From Enoplosus armatus (taxonomy: Eukaryota; Chordata; Actinopteri; Centrarchiformes; Enoplosidae): a DNA stretch of 64,000 bases. The position numbers were made by a program, and so were the translations under genes. Below, piece by piece: positions 13,040-25,200 of this stretch. Each line of letters starts with the position of its first letter. Position 1 is the stretch's first letter. The stretch spans positions 13,561,694 to 13,625,693 of the forward strand of contig NC_092200.1 of assembly GCF_043641665.1 (NCBI RefSeq), read 5' to 3'. The notes under the pieces were generated by a model. It was not told the DNA's origin. It was given only the letters and a program-made list of their open reading frames with translations, and ran no database searches.

Positions 13040-13340
13040 CCTGCATAATTGATAGAGTCCTCATGATTAAGCTAATGAGGCTCAGAGCTTAAGCCCTATC
13101 CAACAGCCCCTAATTACAAATATGTAATGTCCCCCCTCTGCTTCAATTAGCATTAGAACAGAAGGTTAAGAATCATTCAATATTCATGCGGACGGTGAAC
13201 CTCAAGGTTAAGGAGACTGGTCATTTAACCTCAGCTTTAAAATAAAAGTCATTTTCCTTAATTGTCTTTGATGAGAGCCACTAACTATATAGCTGTGGGA
13301 GGTGCTTCATCAACTTGTACCCAGGTAAAAGCGAAATCTT
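13040..13340. other. Candidate conserved noncoding element
   Basis: A 300-bp block without simple repeats and with a high density of homeodomain-type cores: ATAATTGA, GATTAAGCTAATGAG, CCTAATTACAAAT and CAATTAGCATTAG. The last part carries AGGTTAAGGA and AAATAAAAGTC. This texture is typical of vertebrate developmental enhancers, but conservation is untested. Confidence 0.35.
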
Positions 13341-14185
13341 ATTGCCTTATTACCTTATTCCACCTTTTGTGTTCGGGGATGCTTCTTCGTGCTAAAGCGA
13401 CTTGAGAATATCTGAAACATTCTTACACTTTGAGATGAATTACTGTTTTTTTGTGTGTTTTAGTGTTTTAGATGTTTAAACAGCTTACAGGGTGTTATGC
13501 TATGCTTTTGCTTGTATTTCTTTAACTATCCCTTCACATATTTTCTTTCAGAATACCTGAGCCAAACAGGTGTGTGACGTAAGGTAGCCAAGCTGTCAGA
13601 CTTGTGGAGAGATGGTTTCTGATTGACACCCCTGGAGGCGATAGGCGTAATGGTGCATCATAGGAAAGCTTTCTGCAGACTTGTAAGGACCGCTCTCCTA
13701 TGTGATGTAAAAGGGATCAAATGGCAAGGTGTGCATGTGTAGGGATTTGTGTTTTTTATGCAACATATTACCTTGTACATAGGTACAGAGTGTATTTGTC
13801 CGACATCTGCTTCGTCTGTTGCTTTTGAACGGTCTGGTTACAATTAAATGGGTAAAAACAGTGTAACATATTAGCATAAAGCAATGTATGAATTTAGCTG
13901 GTGTTCTCAGTCAATTTTAAGTATGATCGCAGTCATCATTTTCATATTTACTGGTCTACAGTGAGGAAAGACATTCGACTTGCATGGAACAGGAGCTTTA
14001 ACTTTGGTCTTGCTTGAGTCCACCTCCTCCAGAATGGGTCTGACCATTGACTGGGGGTTTGACAGGGGACTGCATTGGCCTTGTGTCAGCAGTGGAGACC
14101 AGAGAGCAGGGCCTGGGACTCAGAGACTGGGCTTGGAGCCCAAAGCCTGGAGGCTGTAGGCCCGGGACTGCACCCGCTGGCCTAG
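13341..14185. other. Noncoding stretch, no gene seen
   Basis: AT-rich up to about 13980, then GC-richer. No recognisable exon or repeat family. Confidence 0.45.
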
Positions 14186-14240
14186 ACCAGCCCAGCCCAG
14201 CACAGCACAGCCTCGACCAGCCCATCCCAGCTCTGCTCAG
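14186..14240. repeat. CCCAG/CACAG low-complexity repeat
   Basis: Irregular tandem of CCAGCCCAG, CACAG and GACCAGCCCA units. It explains the proline/alanine/glutamine-rich frames on both strands here. Confidence 0.75.
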
Positions 14241-14326
14241 CCCCCTCCTCCCTGTGGCCTCCCTGCACCTTCACCAGCTGCGCTTTTCTGGCTCCAGCTG
14301 CTAGGTGTATATGTGTGTGTGCTGCC

Positions 14327-14490
14327 TGCCCTTTCCATACTCCCTCTTTCCCCTCCATCTCTTGCTTTTTCCTCTTCTGGTTTTCCCTCGTTCTCCTATT
14401 TTCTCATTCCTGATTTGTCCTCTCACTGTGTGTCTGCCTCTTCCTCTCTTTTTTTATCCTCTCTCCTCTCATCCTTCCCTCCCTTGCCAG
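14327..14490. repeat. Long pyrimidine-rich tract
   Basis: About 160 bp dominated by C and T with few purines and no single period. It gives spurious serine/leucine/proline-rich frames. Confidence 0.8.
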
Positions 14491-17154
14491 ACACAGGGGT
14501 TGTAATAGTGCCCAGCAATTACTGAGTTGGCATGTGCTGCATTGTTTACTCACAGTCCTATTCCTACTGGACTTTATTAAAACACCATCTGCCGTCAGCT
14601 CTGGAATGGTAGAGGAGGTGGTGGAGGAGGAGATGGAAGAGGAAGGCAATGGGAGAAAACCGATAGATTTGGCTGCAGAATGGAAGGAGAATGGCTGGAC
14701 TCATGCGGAGAGCGCGGGCTGCCACAGTGGTCTCTTATCGAAGGGACATCAACTGTACATGAGGCCGAGCAAGCTAAATGAGATTTTTGGTGCAAACAAA
14801 GGGTCTGGTAATGGGAACACACTAAGGGAGTGTGAGTTCCAGGAGACAAGGATCCAAATTTTTGGAACAAATCAGGCAGTCTTTCAAGGCCCCGAAAGTG
14901 CATGAAAATGTAAAAACGAAAACATTTTTAACCCGTGAAAAGAGTGTATTACCACCACCTTTTTGTCAAATGAATAGACAGTCTTTGGTCCATAATTGGG
15001 GATTTTCAGATCACATTTGACCAAAGGAACATGACATAGATCCTTCATCAGGTCTGTCAGTCACACAGAGCGACACAGGTGCTAAATAGCATGTGGGATA
15101 ATAACAGCATGACCACGTCTGTTTATGAACACTCACATGACCTCCCTCACACACACATGCACATATAGAGCCATGCTGGGTAATAATGCTGTGGACCCGC
15201 CCATATAATGACATTCTGATGGTTATTTCATTAGCTGTAATTTGTTATGGGACATGCCATTTCGGACAAGAGCCTGGATTGATTGGACAGTCATTGAGAG
15301 GAGGCGGGCTAGACTCACTACAAGCTGGATCAATTAGTCAATTATTGTAGAGGCTTGGTGTGAACAGCTCTGCCACATTGTGAATGTGTGTTCTCGGGTG
15401 TTTCTGTATTGTACTGTGTTTTACATTATTCAAAATGTGATGACATGATTTTGTACATAAAAAAAACTCTGTTTTCAGTTTTGCAATATTTCTAGATTCA
15501 ATTACAAAATCAATATGTAACAGTACGTGAAGCATTTCCTAAGCTTAACATGATCAGTTTGGGGCAAAAAGTAGCATAGTAGCAGTATTTTACATTAGAA
15601 TTCATATGAATGCAGGATAGATATGGGTTAGATATAGGAGATATAGTCCTAAAGAGTCTTTAGAGGGTGAGAGGATGGAAGAGAATCAAATCAAATGTTC
15701 GACTTCCAGTATTTGTGGCTGCATCTGTAGCTTTTACTAAATGAGGCCCATCATAATAAGAAGCAATGTCTCGTTATGTTTGGTAATTTATACCAAGCAC
15801 TGGAGCAATCAGTGTCAGGCTATTAAACTAATCACTTGCTGACCGTTTAACAGCCCAAGCTGATCCTTCATACTGTCCAGACAGGGTGAAGTCTAGTGGC
15901 TTACAGTGGATGTTTATTTGCACTCCGGAAATGTCTGTGGGGATCAATGAGGTGGAAGACACAAGCGCACTCACACAAATGCATGTGTAACATACAATTA
16001 TAAGGTTGTTCCGGACGCTCTGTGGTCAGTCTGCTTCACAGAACTCCCTCACTGTAATTGGATGCATATTCTGTAGGAAAGCCAGCTGAGGGAAGGAGTG
16101 AGGTTAAAGGGGGACGTGGGGGGGGGCACTTGTATGGGAAGCTGTACCTCAGCTGGGCAAATCAGCCCTGTGTCTCTGCTGATGTTCGCAACAGAGAGAA
16201 TCTGAGCAGCATGGGAAACAGTGAAGAATAATGAGAGGAGAAAAATCACATCTCATTGTAGGATAGAGCAAACCAGAATCTGTGGAGCGACATGGCAAGC
16301 TTGTAGTGTTGCAAGATTTGGCTAGCTCGCTCATAAAGATCACAAAATGTATTATACACTTGCACACATTACTGAATACTATTGACTTACATTCACCATA
16401 AACTGCTGAAATTATGATTTGACTGCAATATACAAATATTTTCTTAAACTGAATATAAAATCTATCAAATGTAATTATTATTATTTTTCAGTGGTCATAT
16501 ACTTGCCATACTGCAATTTCCATATAACATGTACACACGCATTTTTATTTACAGCAGAATATATTATTACCGTAGGGGATTGACCAGAGTCATGTTCTGT
16601 TTTTTTATCAATATGGATATATTCCGTTGCAAATGAGATAAGATAGATACAAAAGAGACATAGAGTGGAAACAAAAATCTCATTTGAGGCATAGACAGCA
16701 GACATCACACTTGTAGTCATGAGTTATTCAAGCATTTAGAGATATTGTAGATTGACAGCACAATTATGTCAGAGGGTATTACGCATCAGCAACCATGTCG
16801 TGCCCCCTGGACGGGCACATACACCACACTACAGACAGAAAACAGAAAGGCATCTAAGGTGAATTCTCTCTGGCTGGAAAAACTGCAGTACTCTGAACAC
16901 TAAAACCATGAGAGCTGGGCTAAGCAGTTGTCAACTTTGTTTCAGTATTTAGAGAGACACCCAAGGAAAGTTTCAGGGAGGTGTAGATTTAGATTGTGTT
17001 TGTTAATAATCAAAAACAATAAAAGGACAATGCTTCTGTACTGAAGTTTGGTGGAGGGCAGCTTGGACATGTGTGTGTGTATGTGTGTGTGTGCCGTACC
17101 ACACAAGCGGACCCTCTGTGGCAGCCCTCAGCTGGTGATGTTGTCGGGGGTAGG
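14491..17154. other. Noncoding stretch
   Basis: No supported gene. Features seen are a GGAGG/GAGGA purine patch near 14610-14645, a block at 15220-15360 with ATTGATTGGACAG and CAATTAGTCAATTATTG that could be regulatory, and a G9 run near 16120. Bases 16370-16760 are AT-rich. Confidence 0.45.
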
Positions 17155-17167
17155 AGGTCAAAGGTCG
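17155..17167 (+). promoter_or_regulatory. DR1-type nuclear receptor motif
   Basis: AGGTCA A AGGTCG is a direct repeat of the nuclear-receptor half-site with one-base spacing, with one departure (G for A) in the last base. DR1 sites are bound by HNF4, COUP-TF/NR2F and RXR heterodimers. A motif alone does not show function. Confidence 0.35.
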
Positions 17168-19029
17168 GACCAAGGTTCATTATGGCCTGCCATCTTTCAG
17201 CCTCCACAGACGCCAACACCCCACCGTCAGCAGCACTGCACGACACAAAAAGATCAAATGAAGGATTATTGTCATTTATGTACAAAGAGTTCCGCTAACC
17301 AATGGGGAAATGAGAAAACTACACCAAAATGTTTGCTGAATTGTTACAAAGGTTATTACTGTAGCTGTTAGAATACTGGTATTTTTGACTACAGTGGTTT
17401 TGTAAACTCTTGATTATTAAACATCTGGTAAGTAATTTTTCAAATATGGACATATAGTTTGGCAATGCAACATTTTTTATGCAGTATTCAGTAAACTGTG
17501 TGTCAGTGAGTAACTTTGTACAGAAATTAGCCATTTTTTTGTTGCCAGCTGACCCAAAGATGAACATAAGAACCAGTCATCATTTGGTCCCCTATGGTGG
17601 CTCCATTGTTTCATTCTGATCACACTGTGCAGTTCAAACTTAGCAAATAACTAATATTGAATAATTTAATGAAATGATAACTTTGACAAAAGAGATTCAC
17701 CTGCGCCTTATGTGGAAAATGAGCACCCACGCCAGGAGAGAATACAGCAACTGTACCCATTAAACACAGAGGTGTCGTACACTTGTGTACAGTAGAGTGT
17801 AGTTATCTTTAATGAGAGTGAAATCACTGTCTCTTAAAACAACACACACTGTTTTATAGGTCACATCAGAGCTGCGTTCAAAGCAAGCATCCACCACAAC
17901 AACAGGATGGACGGCTCACCACTTCCTCCTCTGGTTTATTTTACTTCCTCTATTAACCCTGTGTTATTTACTATTAGGTCGCCATGGATATCGTGTATGA
18001 CACTAGGAGATAAACAAACAGGACACGTCTGTGTCGAGACTATGACAGTTTAACACAAAAACACTTTCAATACATGGGGTTAGTTTGTTTATTTATTATT
18101 TTTGGCAGAGGGATGTGAAATGATTATGTTATTATCAACAACGTGACATGTGATAAGCTTTCAGTGCAGTAATTACAAGGGGCAATAAATCAGAATCATC
18201 ATGTGCACTTTATCTGAGATTAAATGGATTTATGCAGCTGCTGTCAGCTGTACCACTCTGCCTACTCTTTTTGTAAATCCACCAAAGTCACCATTTGCTG
18301 TATGTGTAAAAGTTTACACGCATCAAGCTGTGTTCTGTCATGAGTCCATGTCTGGCGTTTGTAGCACCACGTCAGCACTTCTACTATCCTTAAGGAAATG
18401 GAGAAAGGCCTGCTGAACCGCTTTTTCGTTACATTTTTATTTAACGCTGTAAAGTGTTAGATGCAATTTTGGGTGAGAAACTGCGCTTTGAGGCCCAGGC
18501 ATTAAAAACAAATACAAGAATTCAATTATCACTCGGCACAGTTCATCAGCCAGTGCGACAGGGAGTTAAAAGTAACAAGGCTGGGGTGTCTAGCACGGTG
18601 TCAGCATGTCTCTATCACCTCAGTGATGGAGAGGCCAGCTGAGGATGGACTCTAGTGGCCTGGGACGTGTTCCTCCACCCCGTCGCTTCCCACCCTCCCC
18701 TCCCTTGGTCCCGCATGCCCTGCCTCCTACAAGCACCTTTTGTGTGGGCTAAATGGGGCTGGATGCACCCCTTTAACTTTGATTTCCATTTCCCATTGTC
18801 CACCCATTGACGGGGAGGGTGACTCCATCTGTGCCTGCCTTGCGTGGTGCCACCCTTTCAATAGGCATATGCTCCACATGTAAGAGCCCTAAACTAGAAA
18901 AGAATGGGTGGAAGGAATAATGATATACAAGACGGGCCCCTCACTTCATAGAGCGAGAGAGAGAGAGAGAGATTGAGAGATGGAGGAAGAGAGAGAGAAA
19001 ATACTCCATTCATCAATTTATTGTATGGC
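17168..19029. other. Noncoding stretch
   Basis: AT-rich, with no exon-like frame. GTACACTTGTGTAC near 17777 is an imperfect palindrome. A GA-rich patch occupies about 18955-18999. Confidence 0.5.
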
Positions 19030-19300
19030 CCTTAAAACTCTACAGCCTTTTTATGTATATTCAAGAGCGCAGAAGAGATTACACAAAAGCCCCCTCTGAA
19101 CTGATGGTGTTTTAAATTGCGGTCAAGCTGCTCCGCTCGCCTCCTGAACTGTGCTTGAATCGTGCACGTGTGTTTTTTACGCGAAGGGAGACGCAGCTTG
19201 CCCCGCCAACCGGCCACAATGAGAGCCCCGCAGAACAATTGATAACTGTTAACTGAGGTGGCGCGCCGGGTCAGTTTTGACTTGGAAATGTGCAATATGC
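19030..19300. other. Candidate regulatory element, locally CpG-rich
   Basis: Unlike its AT-rich surroundings, this block holds about 14 CpG dinucleotides between 19120 and 19290. It also has an E-box-like CACGTG in GTGCACGTGTG, CGCGAAGG, and the cluster ACAATTGATAACTGTTAACTG (SOX-like ACAATTG next to two Myb-type AACTG cores), ending in GGCGCGCCGGG. No coding frame is convincing. Confidence 0.35.
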
Positions 19301-19789
19301 TGTGAAAACAGCCCCTTGTGTTCGCTCTCTCCCCCCTTCAGATCTTATCTCCACATGTGATAACACCACTTAAGGTCTCATACAGTAACACACATTAAGT
19401 CATTTCCCTCTCCAAACAAACTGGGGAGGAAAGTCGGTGAAAAAATAGAAAGTGAAATTTGGTACTAGATTGTTATTGGCCAGTGTTTTTTCTGTTGATT
19501 TTTATCTGCAAGCCCCCAATTTTGATTTTCAATTTTTTTTCTCATGTTAGGATTATATTTGTCTTGAAACCCAATTTAGCAGAAGAAAGAGCTCAAAACA
19601 GGGAGGGAGGAGGCGAAGCTCATGGCTTAATTTCCCTTCCATTCCACTTCATTCATTTACTTATTCATTCATTGCCTCTTTCTCCCTGTCCATCAACCTT
19701 ATCCTAATCTCTCTCTTTATCCCTCTCCTCCTACGCCCACTGCCCCCCCCAACGCTGTCTAGCTCCACCCCTCACTGCTCCTCCTGTTC

Positions 19790-20330
19790 AGTTAGAAGGC
19801 TCTATCGATTACAAGCCTGTCGTACAAAACGACCTAATGGAGGGTCAGCTTTAATGTGAGGGGCGGGGGGGCCCCAGTCTTGGTAGGAGCTTGGCCTGGC
19901 TTTAAACACCCCTTCTCCTTCCTTCTCCTCCTCCTGAGTCCCCCGCTCCCTCCTGCTGGGCTCCACCTTGTCCCTCTTAGCCCCTTTCCATTGGAGAGCG
20001 GGGGCCATGAAAAATCAACAGTGGAGCCATCAACCCCCCCCCAAACCCTCCTCCGCTCCCTTTACAAGGCCCATCGCCGGCTGCAGCGGCTGCCCATGTG
20101 CGAGGGTATTTAGTGGGGGCCTGAAAGCTGAAAGGAGAATCGCCTGGATCAAATGTGTCGGGGGGTGTGAGGGAACAGAAGGAGCCTCTCAGGAGGGGTG
20201 CTGAGGCCCCGGCTCGTTTTATAGACTCCCCTGAAAGAACGTGATTACAGATCATTATCCAATTGAAGCAGATTGATGGGCCGGGGTCAAAGTAATATAG
20301 CTCATAGTGGCTCAGCGAAAGGGGAGGGGA
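19790..20330. other. Candidate conserved noncoding element cluster
   Basis: Two motif-rich ends, 19800-19860 (CTATCGATTACAAGCCTG, CGACCTAATGG) and 20215-20300 (CGTGATTACAGATCATTATC, CAATTGAAGCAGATTGATGG, GGGGTCAAAG), flank a pyrimidine-rich and then GC-rich centre. There are no long simple repeats and no credible exon. Confidence 0.33.
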
Positions 20331-22079
20331 GATAGGAAAGGACGGAGGGCAGCGCAGAAGTGTGGGGTGAGGGGAAGGGGGGTTTGCAGACAGGGTGAAG
20401 ATGGTATAATGACCGGATTGTCACCACCAAATGGAGTATGGGAGGGGGGAGCAGAGCAGAGAAGGAGGAGGAGGAAGACCCAAACATGTCGAATGAAAGA
20501 CTGGGGCTTTTCTTTTTCAGGAATGGGTTGAAGTAGTACAACAAGTGCTGATGGAGAGGAGAGATTCTGGATTGGCCTTGTCACTCCAGAGGGCAGATAA
20601 AGAGATCTTTATGTAGACGGGAGGCAGGAGAATTTGTCCAGGGTGATTTGGCTGTGCGTCTCCTCGTAAATAATGCGGCTCATTGTCTCTCTCTTTTAGC
20701 GAAAGAGTCAAGATTGAATCAAGAGTTGTGACAAAACTAGACAGCTGTTGGATTTTAAAATAGTATATGTAAATGCTTCATGAATTGAAGGAAATGTTGT
20801 TTACTTAATTGGAAAATTAGTATCTGTATATTTACACAATATTATTTATTGAAGTGGCCCAGATTCAACAAATGAATATACAAACTAAAATGTGCTTATT
20901 TTCATGATAAAAAATACAATCTAAACTTAATGTTTAGGGAGTTTAAGGAAAAGCAAAAGCCCAAAAATGATTATTCTCTCATAGATTAAGTTTCCAAACA
21001 TTATTTTAAGCATAGGCATTATCATTAGTTTCATTTTTTTACATTCAATACGTCAATTACTGCCGTCAGCTAATGCCCTGACCTCTGTTTCGATAGCTTA
21101 CTAACCTGTGTGCCATTTGCCTCAAACTGTTCTCTTACATAATGCATTGCAATGCATGATATTTCTGACCTTTCCAATGCGCTGCAAAGGTATATCTCAG
21201 ATGATTATCACTGTTCAACAGCCAAGAGCACAGATCTGGTTCTCCTGCCGTTGGAATCTACGTGATGATGGCGAATCTGCATAGCTGTTTAGAAAACCTT
21301 ACATGACCTCATGCGTAATTCTAAATGAATTAAACAAGAGCAGTGGCAATAATAGAATATGTTTAGCACTTGTTGGATGACACGGTGTTAGTCATAGGTT
21401 GGATATGTACAGTTTCATCGCCAAGGGCAGAGAGATTTTTGTCCGTAGAAGTGAATTTGAGATTGGATCAGTTGAGGCTTCCTGTAGTTTCGTGAAAGTG
21501 TACAGCACAATAACAACTCCAATCACTTTATCAGAGCAAACACAACTCACACACACATTTGTGCACACGAGTATCACGCCAACATGCCATGAGTTGGTAT
21601 GTCATGCCGATTTATGCTACATCTATGAATCTGATGCATTCATTATTGGTTTGTTAGCAGGAACGTGGTTCTGTAGATGTGCCAGTGGACTGGAGTCTTG
21701 TGACAGGGAGCGTCTTCATCCACAATAGAGGGCTTATGGGTAATGGCTATTGCACTGAATAGCCTTTTGATATTGGCTGAGACAAAGTGTCTCTAAATTT
21801 TCCTTGCTTTCAAGATTTGCAGATGTAAAAAAAAGAAAAAAATCCCTTGAAGACAGCATGAGCATGTTTTAGATCAAGCTTGACATTTCATTTTTTCGCT
21901 TGGGATATTTTAAACAAAATGGATCCTAAATGATGCAGGACTTCGGGATTTTAATCAGACCTGACAGATGCACATGCTGTCCGTGTTCGCTCGGCGTGCA
22001 GGAACTGGCACACAGTAATTACGGTGAATGTGTGAGAGCGTAAAAAAAGAAAAGAAAAAAACATCTTAAAGGTTCACAA
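20331..22079. other. Noncoding stretch
   Basis: Purine-rich at 20320-20490, then AT-rich from 20740 to 21060. No gene seen. A perfect 16-bp palindrome lies at 21142-21157 and is listed separately. Confidence 0.5.
21142..21157. promoter_or_regulatory. Perfect 16-bp palindrome ATGCATTGCAATGCAT
   Basis: The sequence equals its own reverse complement over 16 bases. It combines two ATGCAT units with a central ATTGCAAT, which resembles C/EBP-type and POU-type half-sites. Whether any factor binds is unknown. Confidence 0.35.
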
Positions 22080-22240
22080 GTTTGGTCTGTGCAGCCTCTG
22101 CGTAATTATCAGATTAATGACGAATGCACTCATCATCAGCAGCTGTGACGCATTAAAAAAGGGGGCACATACTGTACATTTAGGAAGCGCTCCTGCTCAT
22201 TTTAAGATGAAGTGAATTTGGAGGGCAGCGCTGGGGCAAG
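22080..22240. other. Candidate conserved noncoding element
   Basis: Contains GTAATTATCAGATTAATGACG, CAGCAGCTGTGACGC (an E-box beside a TGACGC half-site) and GGAAGCGCTCC. Free of simple repeats and followed by GC-richer sequence. Confidence 0.25.
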
Positions 22241-22654
22241 TGCAGTCACATGTGTTCAGGAACAGCACACACATGACGGCTTCAATACACACATATAGCT
22301 CATGCTTGCACATGCATAGACAATATGCCATGTTTTTATTTATAATCCCGTAATCCTTACCACACTGTTGTCCTCCGAGTTCTGAGCTGTGATTTGTGAG
22401 GAATCTTTGCAAATGAATGTCTACTGGGAGAGAAAAGTCAGTGAGACAGACGGAGAGTCGTAGGCTTTGAGAGCAGCTAAAAGCCATGCCTCCTCTGTTT
22501 TTCACCAGTCTGGGAGCTGACACTGAGCAGACTGACCCATGTGATTACATCCTCAGAGAGAGCGCATGTGTGTGCCTGTGTTTTTGGCAGTACACTTCCA
22601 TAAATATGCTGTCTATAGATATGTTTTTTTTCCTGTGTTTTGTGGAAAGAGAGT
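22241..22654. other. Noncoding stretch, nothing recognised
   Basis: No repeat family or exon recognised. Short TG/CA-rich patches only. Confidence 0.45.
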
Positions 22655-22686
22655 GGGTGATTGGGTGATTGGGTGATTGGGTGATT
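22655..22686. repeat. Tandem octanucleotide (GGGTGATT)4
   Basis: Four perfect head-to-tail copies of an 8-bp unit, 32 bp in all. An 8-bp period is uncommon among the dinucleotide arrays of this window. Confidence 0.97.
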
Positions 22687-23539
22687 GTGTGTTTGCGTGC
22701 GGCTCAACCACACCAGGTGGATCTGATTGAAACTTCATTTTGGAGCAAAAAGCCAAAAACATCGCTGGGTGACCGTGAAGAGGAGATGCTTTTGATGCTT
22801 GCTTGATGATTTTAAGACCACCATTCAAAGATTGATTTCATTTTTAAAAGAGGGAAAAAGGGACTTGATATTCATTACTCAATGTTTAAAACTCTTTCTG
22901 TTCCATAGTTTCTCTTTCATGTCGGCAACCATTAAGTGGGAGTATTTGTAATTCTCTTTAGTTGGTGCCTATCTCATTTTGGCATGAAACCCTCGATTCA
23001 TACAAGCAGGGAGAAAATGATCAAGCACCAGGCATCGCTATAGGTCAAACTGTAATTGCAAATTCTTGTGGATTAAAGCAATTGATTTTTGATTAAACCA
23101 CTCTTTTACATCTCACAAATGTCTTTGATACCAACCTCTTTTCTCCAACATTCAAACAGAGTCACCAAACAGCCAATAGTTCTGTGAATTACGAGCTTCA
23201 CAGCTGCTGTAGTTGTTGATTCACCTGAAACAAAGTGATGAGGATGATCACGAAGGTTTTTCAAACACACTTTCTGTTTGAGACATAAAGGCCTGGAGCA
23301 TCATCAAACGGCATACTGCATTCTGGATCACAGCAGCAGCTATATAACGTCTCACATTGTTCTATGCAGGGGAAACATGAAAAATAAGAATTCACTCTTC
23401 ATTCTTCAACTGCATTTCATTCATACTAGGTTAAATAAAAGTTATCGTTTTAAAAAAATGTCGGAAAGTTAGTCAGTGTGGTAAGTCAATTAAACCATTG
23501 CGTAAACAAGTTGTCTTTGAAAAACACCACACACTGTAG
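22687..23539. other. Noncoding stretch
   Basis: AT-rich with no exon-like frame and no recognised repeat. Confidence 0.45.
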
Positions 23540-23760
23540 CTACAGCTCTGCGACCTGCATGCTAAACCCAGTTACAGGCAAGAGAGGAAGCCCTGACTCC
23601 CTCTGCGTTACACTTAGTCAGATAATTGGAAATGCGAGGGCATTAACTCCAACGGGATTAAGAAGGGGAATTAAATATGTTAATCCCCAAAATAGGTAAA
23701 TAGCCTCAGTGATACAATAACCAATTTCTAGGGTTTTCCTCCCCCGAGGACACGTCTGCC
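23540..23760. other. Candidate conserved noncoding element with paired K50 homeodomain sites
   Basis: Contains TCAGATAATTGGAAATG, then GGGATTA at 23654-23660 and its exact inverse TAATCCC at 23681-23687, 20 bp apart. TAATCC is the core bound by OTX, PITX and GSC (K50) homeodomains. An AT-rich AATTAAATATG lies between the sites. Confidence 0.33.
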
Positions 23761-23879
23761 TTTGAACGCAACACGCTCATACACACAACCGAGCACGCAT
23801 ACACACTCACTGCTCATGTACACATGTGCACGTAAACATGAACACACACACACACGTTGCATGGGAGAGCCGGGGAGAG

Positions 23880-23915
23880 GGAGAGAGAGAGAGAGAGAGA
23901 GACAGAGAGAGAGAG
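23880..23915. repeat. (GA)n microsatellite
   Basis: GA array with one GACA interruption. Confidence 0.96.
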
Positions 23916-24232
23916 TCTGGAGTGTTCCAGAAAGTTCTCCAAGGTCACGCCTGTGGTGTCGCGTGGCCCTGTGGCTGACTCTTGAACCTGTTCTCCCAGG
24001 TCTGCCTCTTTGTTCTAGAGATCATTACCTCTGTCGCTCCGCTCTGCTCCGCTCCCCTCCCGAGACCGCTTTGTCGCCATGTGTTCATCTGCCTTGTAAT
24101 TATAGCACGGTCCTGGATGTCACGGTTTAGGGACTCTGCCTGGGTGTGAGCGAATGTGTGTGCGTCAGGGGACTGAGCGAGTGTGCAATGTGTGGCTTGT
24201 ATTGTGCTTTTTATGCATGAGCGTGTGGGATA

Positions 24233-24236
<4 letters not shown>

Positions 24237-24297
<61 letters not shown>
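24237..24297. repeat. (TG)30 microsatellite
   Basis: Perfect TG array of 61 bp. Confidence 0.98.
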
Positions 24298-24298
<1 letters not shown>

Positions 24299-24959
24299 AG
24301 TGATGGAGCGTGGACATTGGTGTTTGTGAGAGCACAGTGTGCGTATATAATTCCAATCACCAAAAGAAGGGGCATCGTAAATTGAATATAGTGCACTTTC
24401 TCTTTAAACTATTCGAGCCAAGGCATCGCCTTTGGAGATGGCAACAGAGCTGGATTTCAATGAGCTACTGTACTTGTGTCAGGGACATGAAACAACTGAA
24501 TAAAAAGTGTATATTCAAAACACTGACATATAAAGAGTGCCGGGGCATCAGTTGTTGGCAAAAATCAAGTTCCCTGCTGAGTTCAAAGTACATTTTTATA
24601 CACAATTAGTGGGGTACAATTTCTGTTGGAACTGAAGCACATCGGAAAAAAAGAAAAAACCCCAAGGTCAAGTGCCGATCGCCTCTGAGAAACGTTATTT
24701 TTATGTCTCTGTGTGTCCAAAGATGAATGTCTTAGAGGGGAAGAGAAAATAAGAGGGAGAAAAGAAAACATTAAAAGAGAGAAGTCAATCATTCAAGAAT
24801 GCAAGACCGTAATGCACCACAGTCAAATTCAATAAAGTCATTATTCCTGGCTTAGCCATAGCAATAGTGTTTTTCCTCGATATCCTATACCGCTTATCCC
24901 GATTCCTTTCTCTCTCGTGCTCTTTCTCCTACTCTCACCATTCCTCGTTGCTCAGTTCT
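24298..24959. other. Noncoding stretch
   Basis: No gene. At 24881-24900, TATCCTATACCGCTTATCCC resembles the start of a dispersed fish repeat, but the similarity ends after about 20 bp. Confidence 0.4.
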
Positions 24960-25200
24960 GGCTACAGGGCATGTAGGATGGCATCAATACTCTCATTTTG
25001 CAACATGAAACCCTCTATTTACTCCAAAGATTCATCCGCGATGGATGTCATTCTGCGACGGCCACCTCTACAAAAGGCAGAAAGCAGCCTCATCATGCCA
25101 AACCTCTGCGTATTACCCCTGACATATTCTATTAGGTCGATTACACATAATGATGCCAAATAAGCAGCCAATGAAGAGCTGGGGAGTTATCGCTACCCTC
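24960..25200. other. Candidate conserved noncoding element
   Basis: Balanced-composition block without simple repeats, with GATTCATCCGCGATGGATGTC, TTAGGTCGATTACACATAATG and CAAATAAGCAGCCAATG. The open frame across it matches no known domain. Confidence 0.28.

Noticed and set aside
24881..24900. TATCCTATACCGCTTATCCC, like the start of a common fish repeat
   Set aside because: Similarity ends after about 20 bases, too short to call a repeat.
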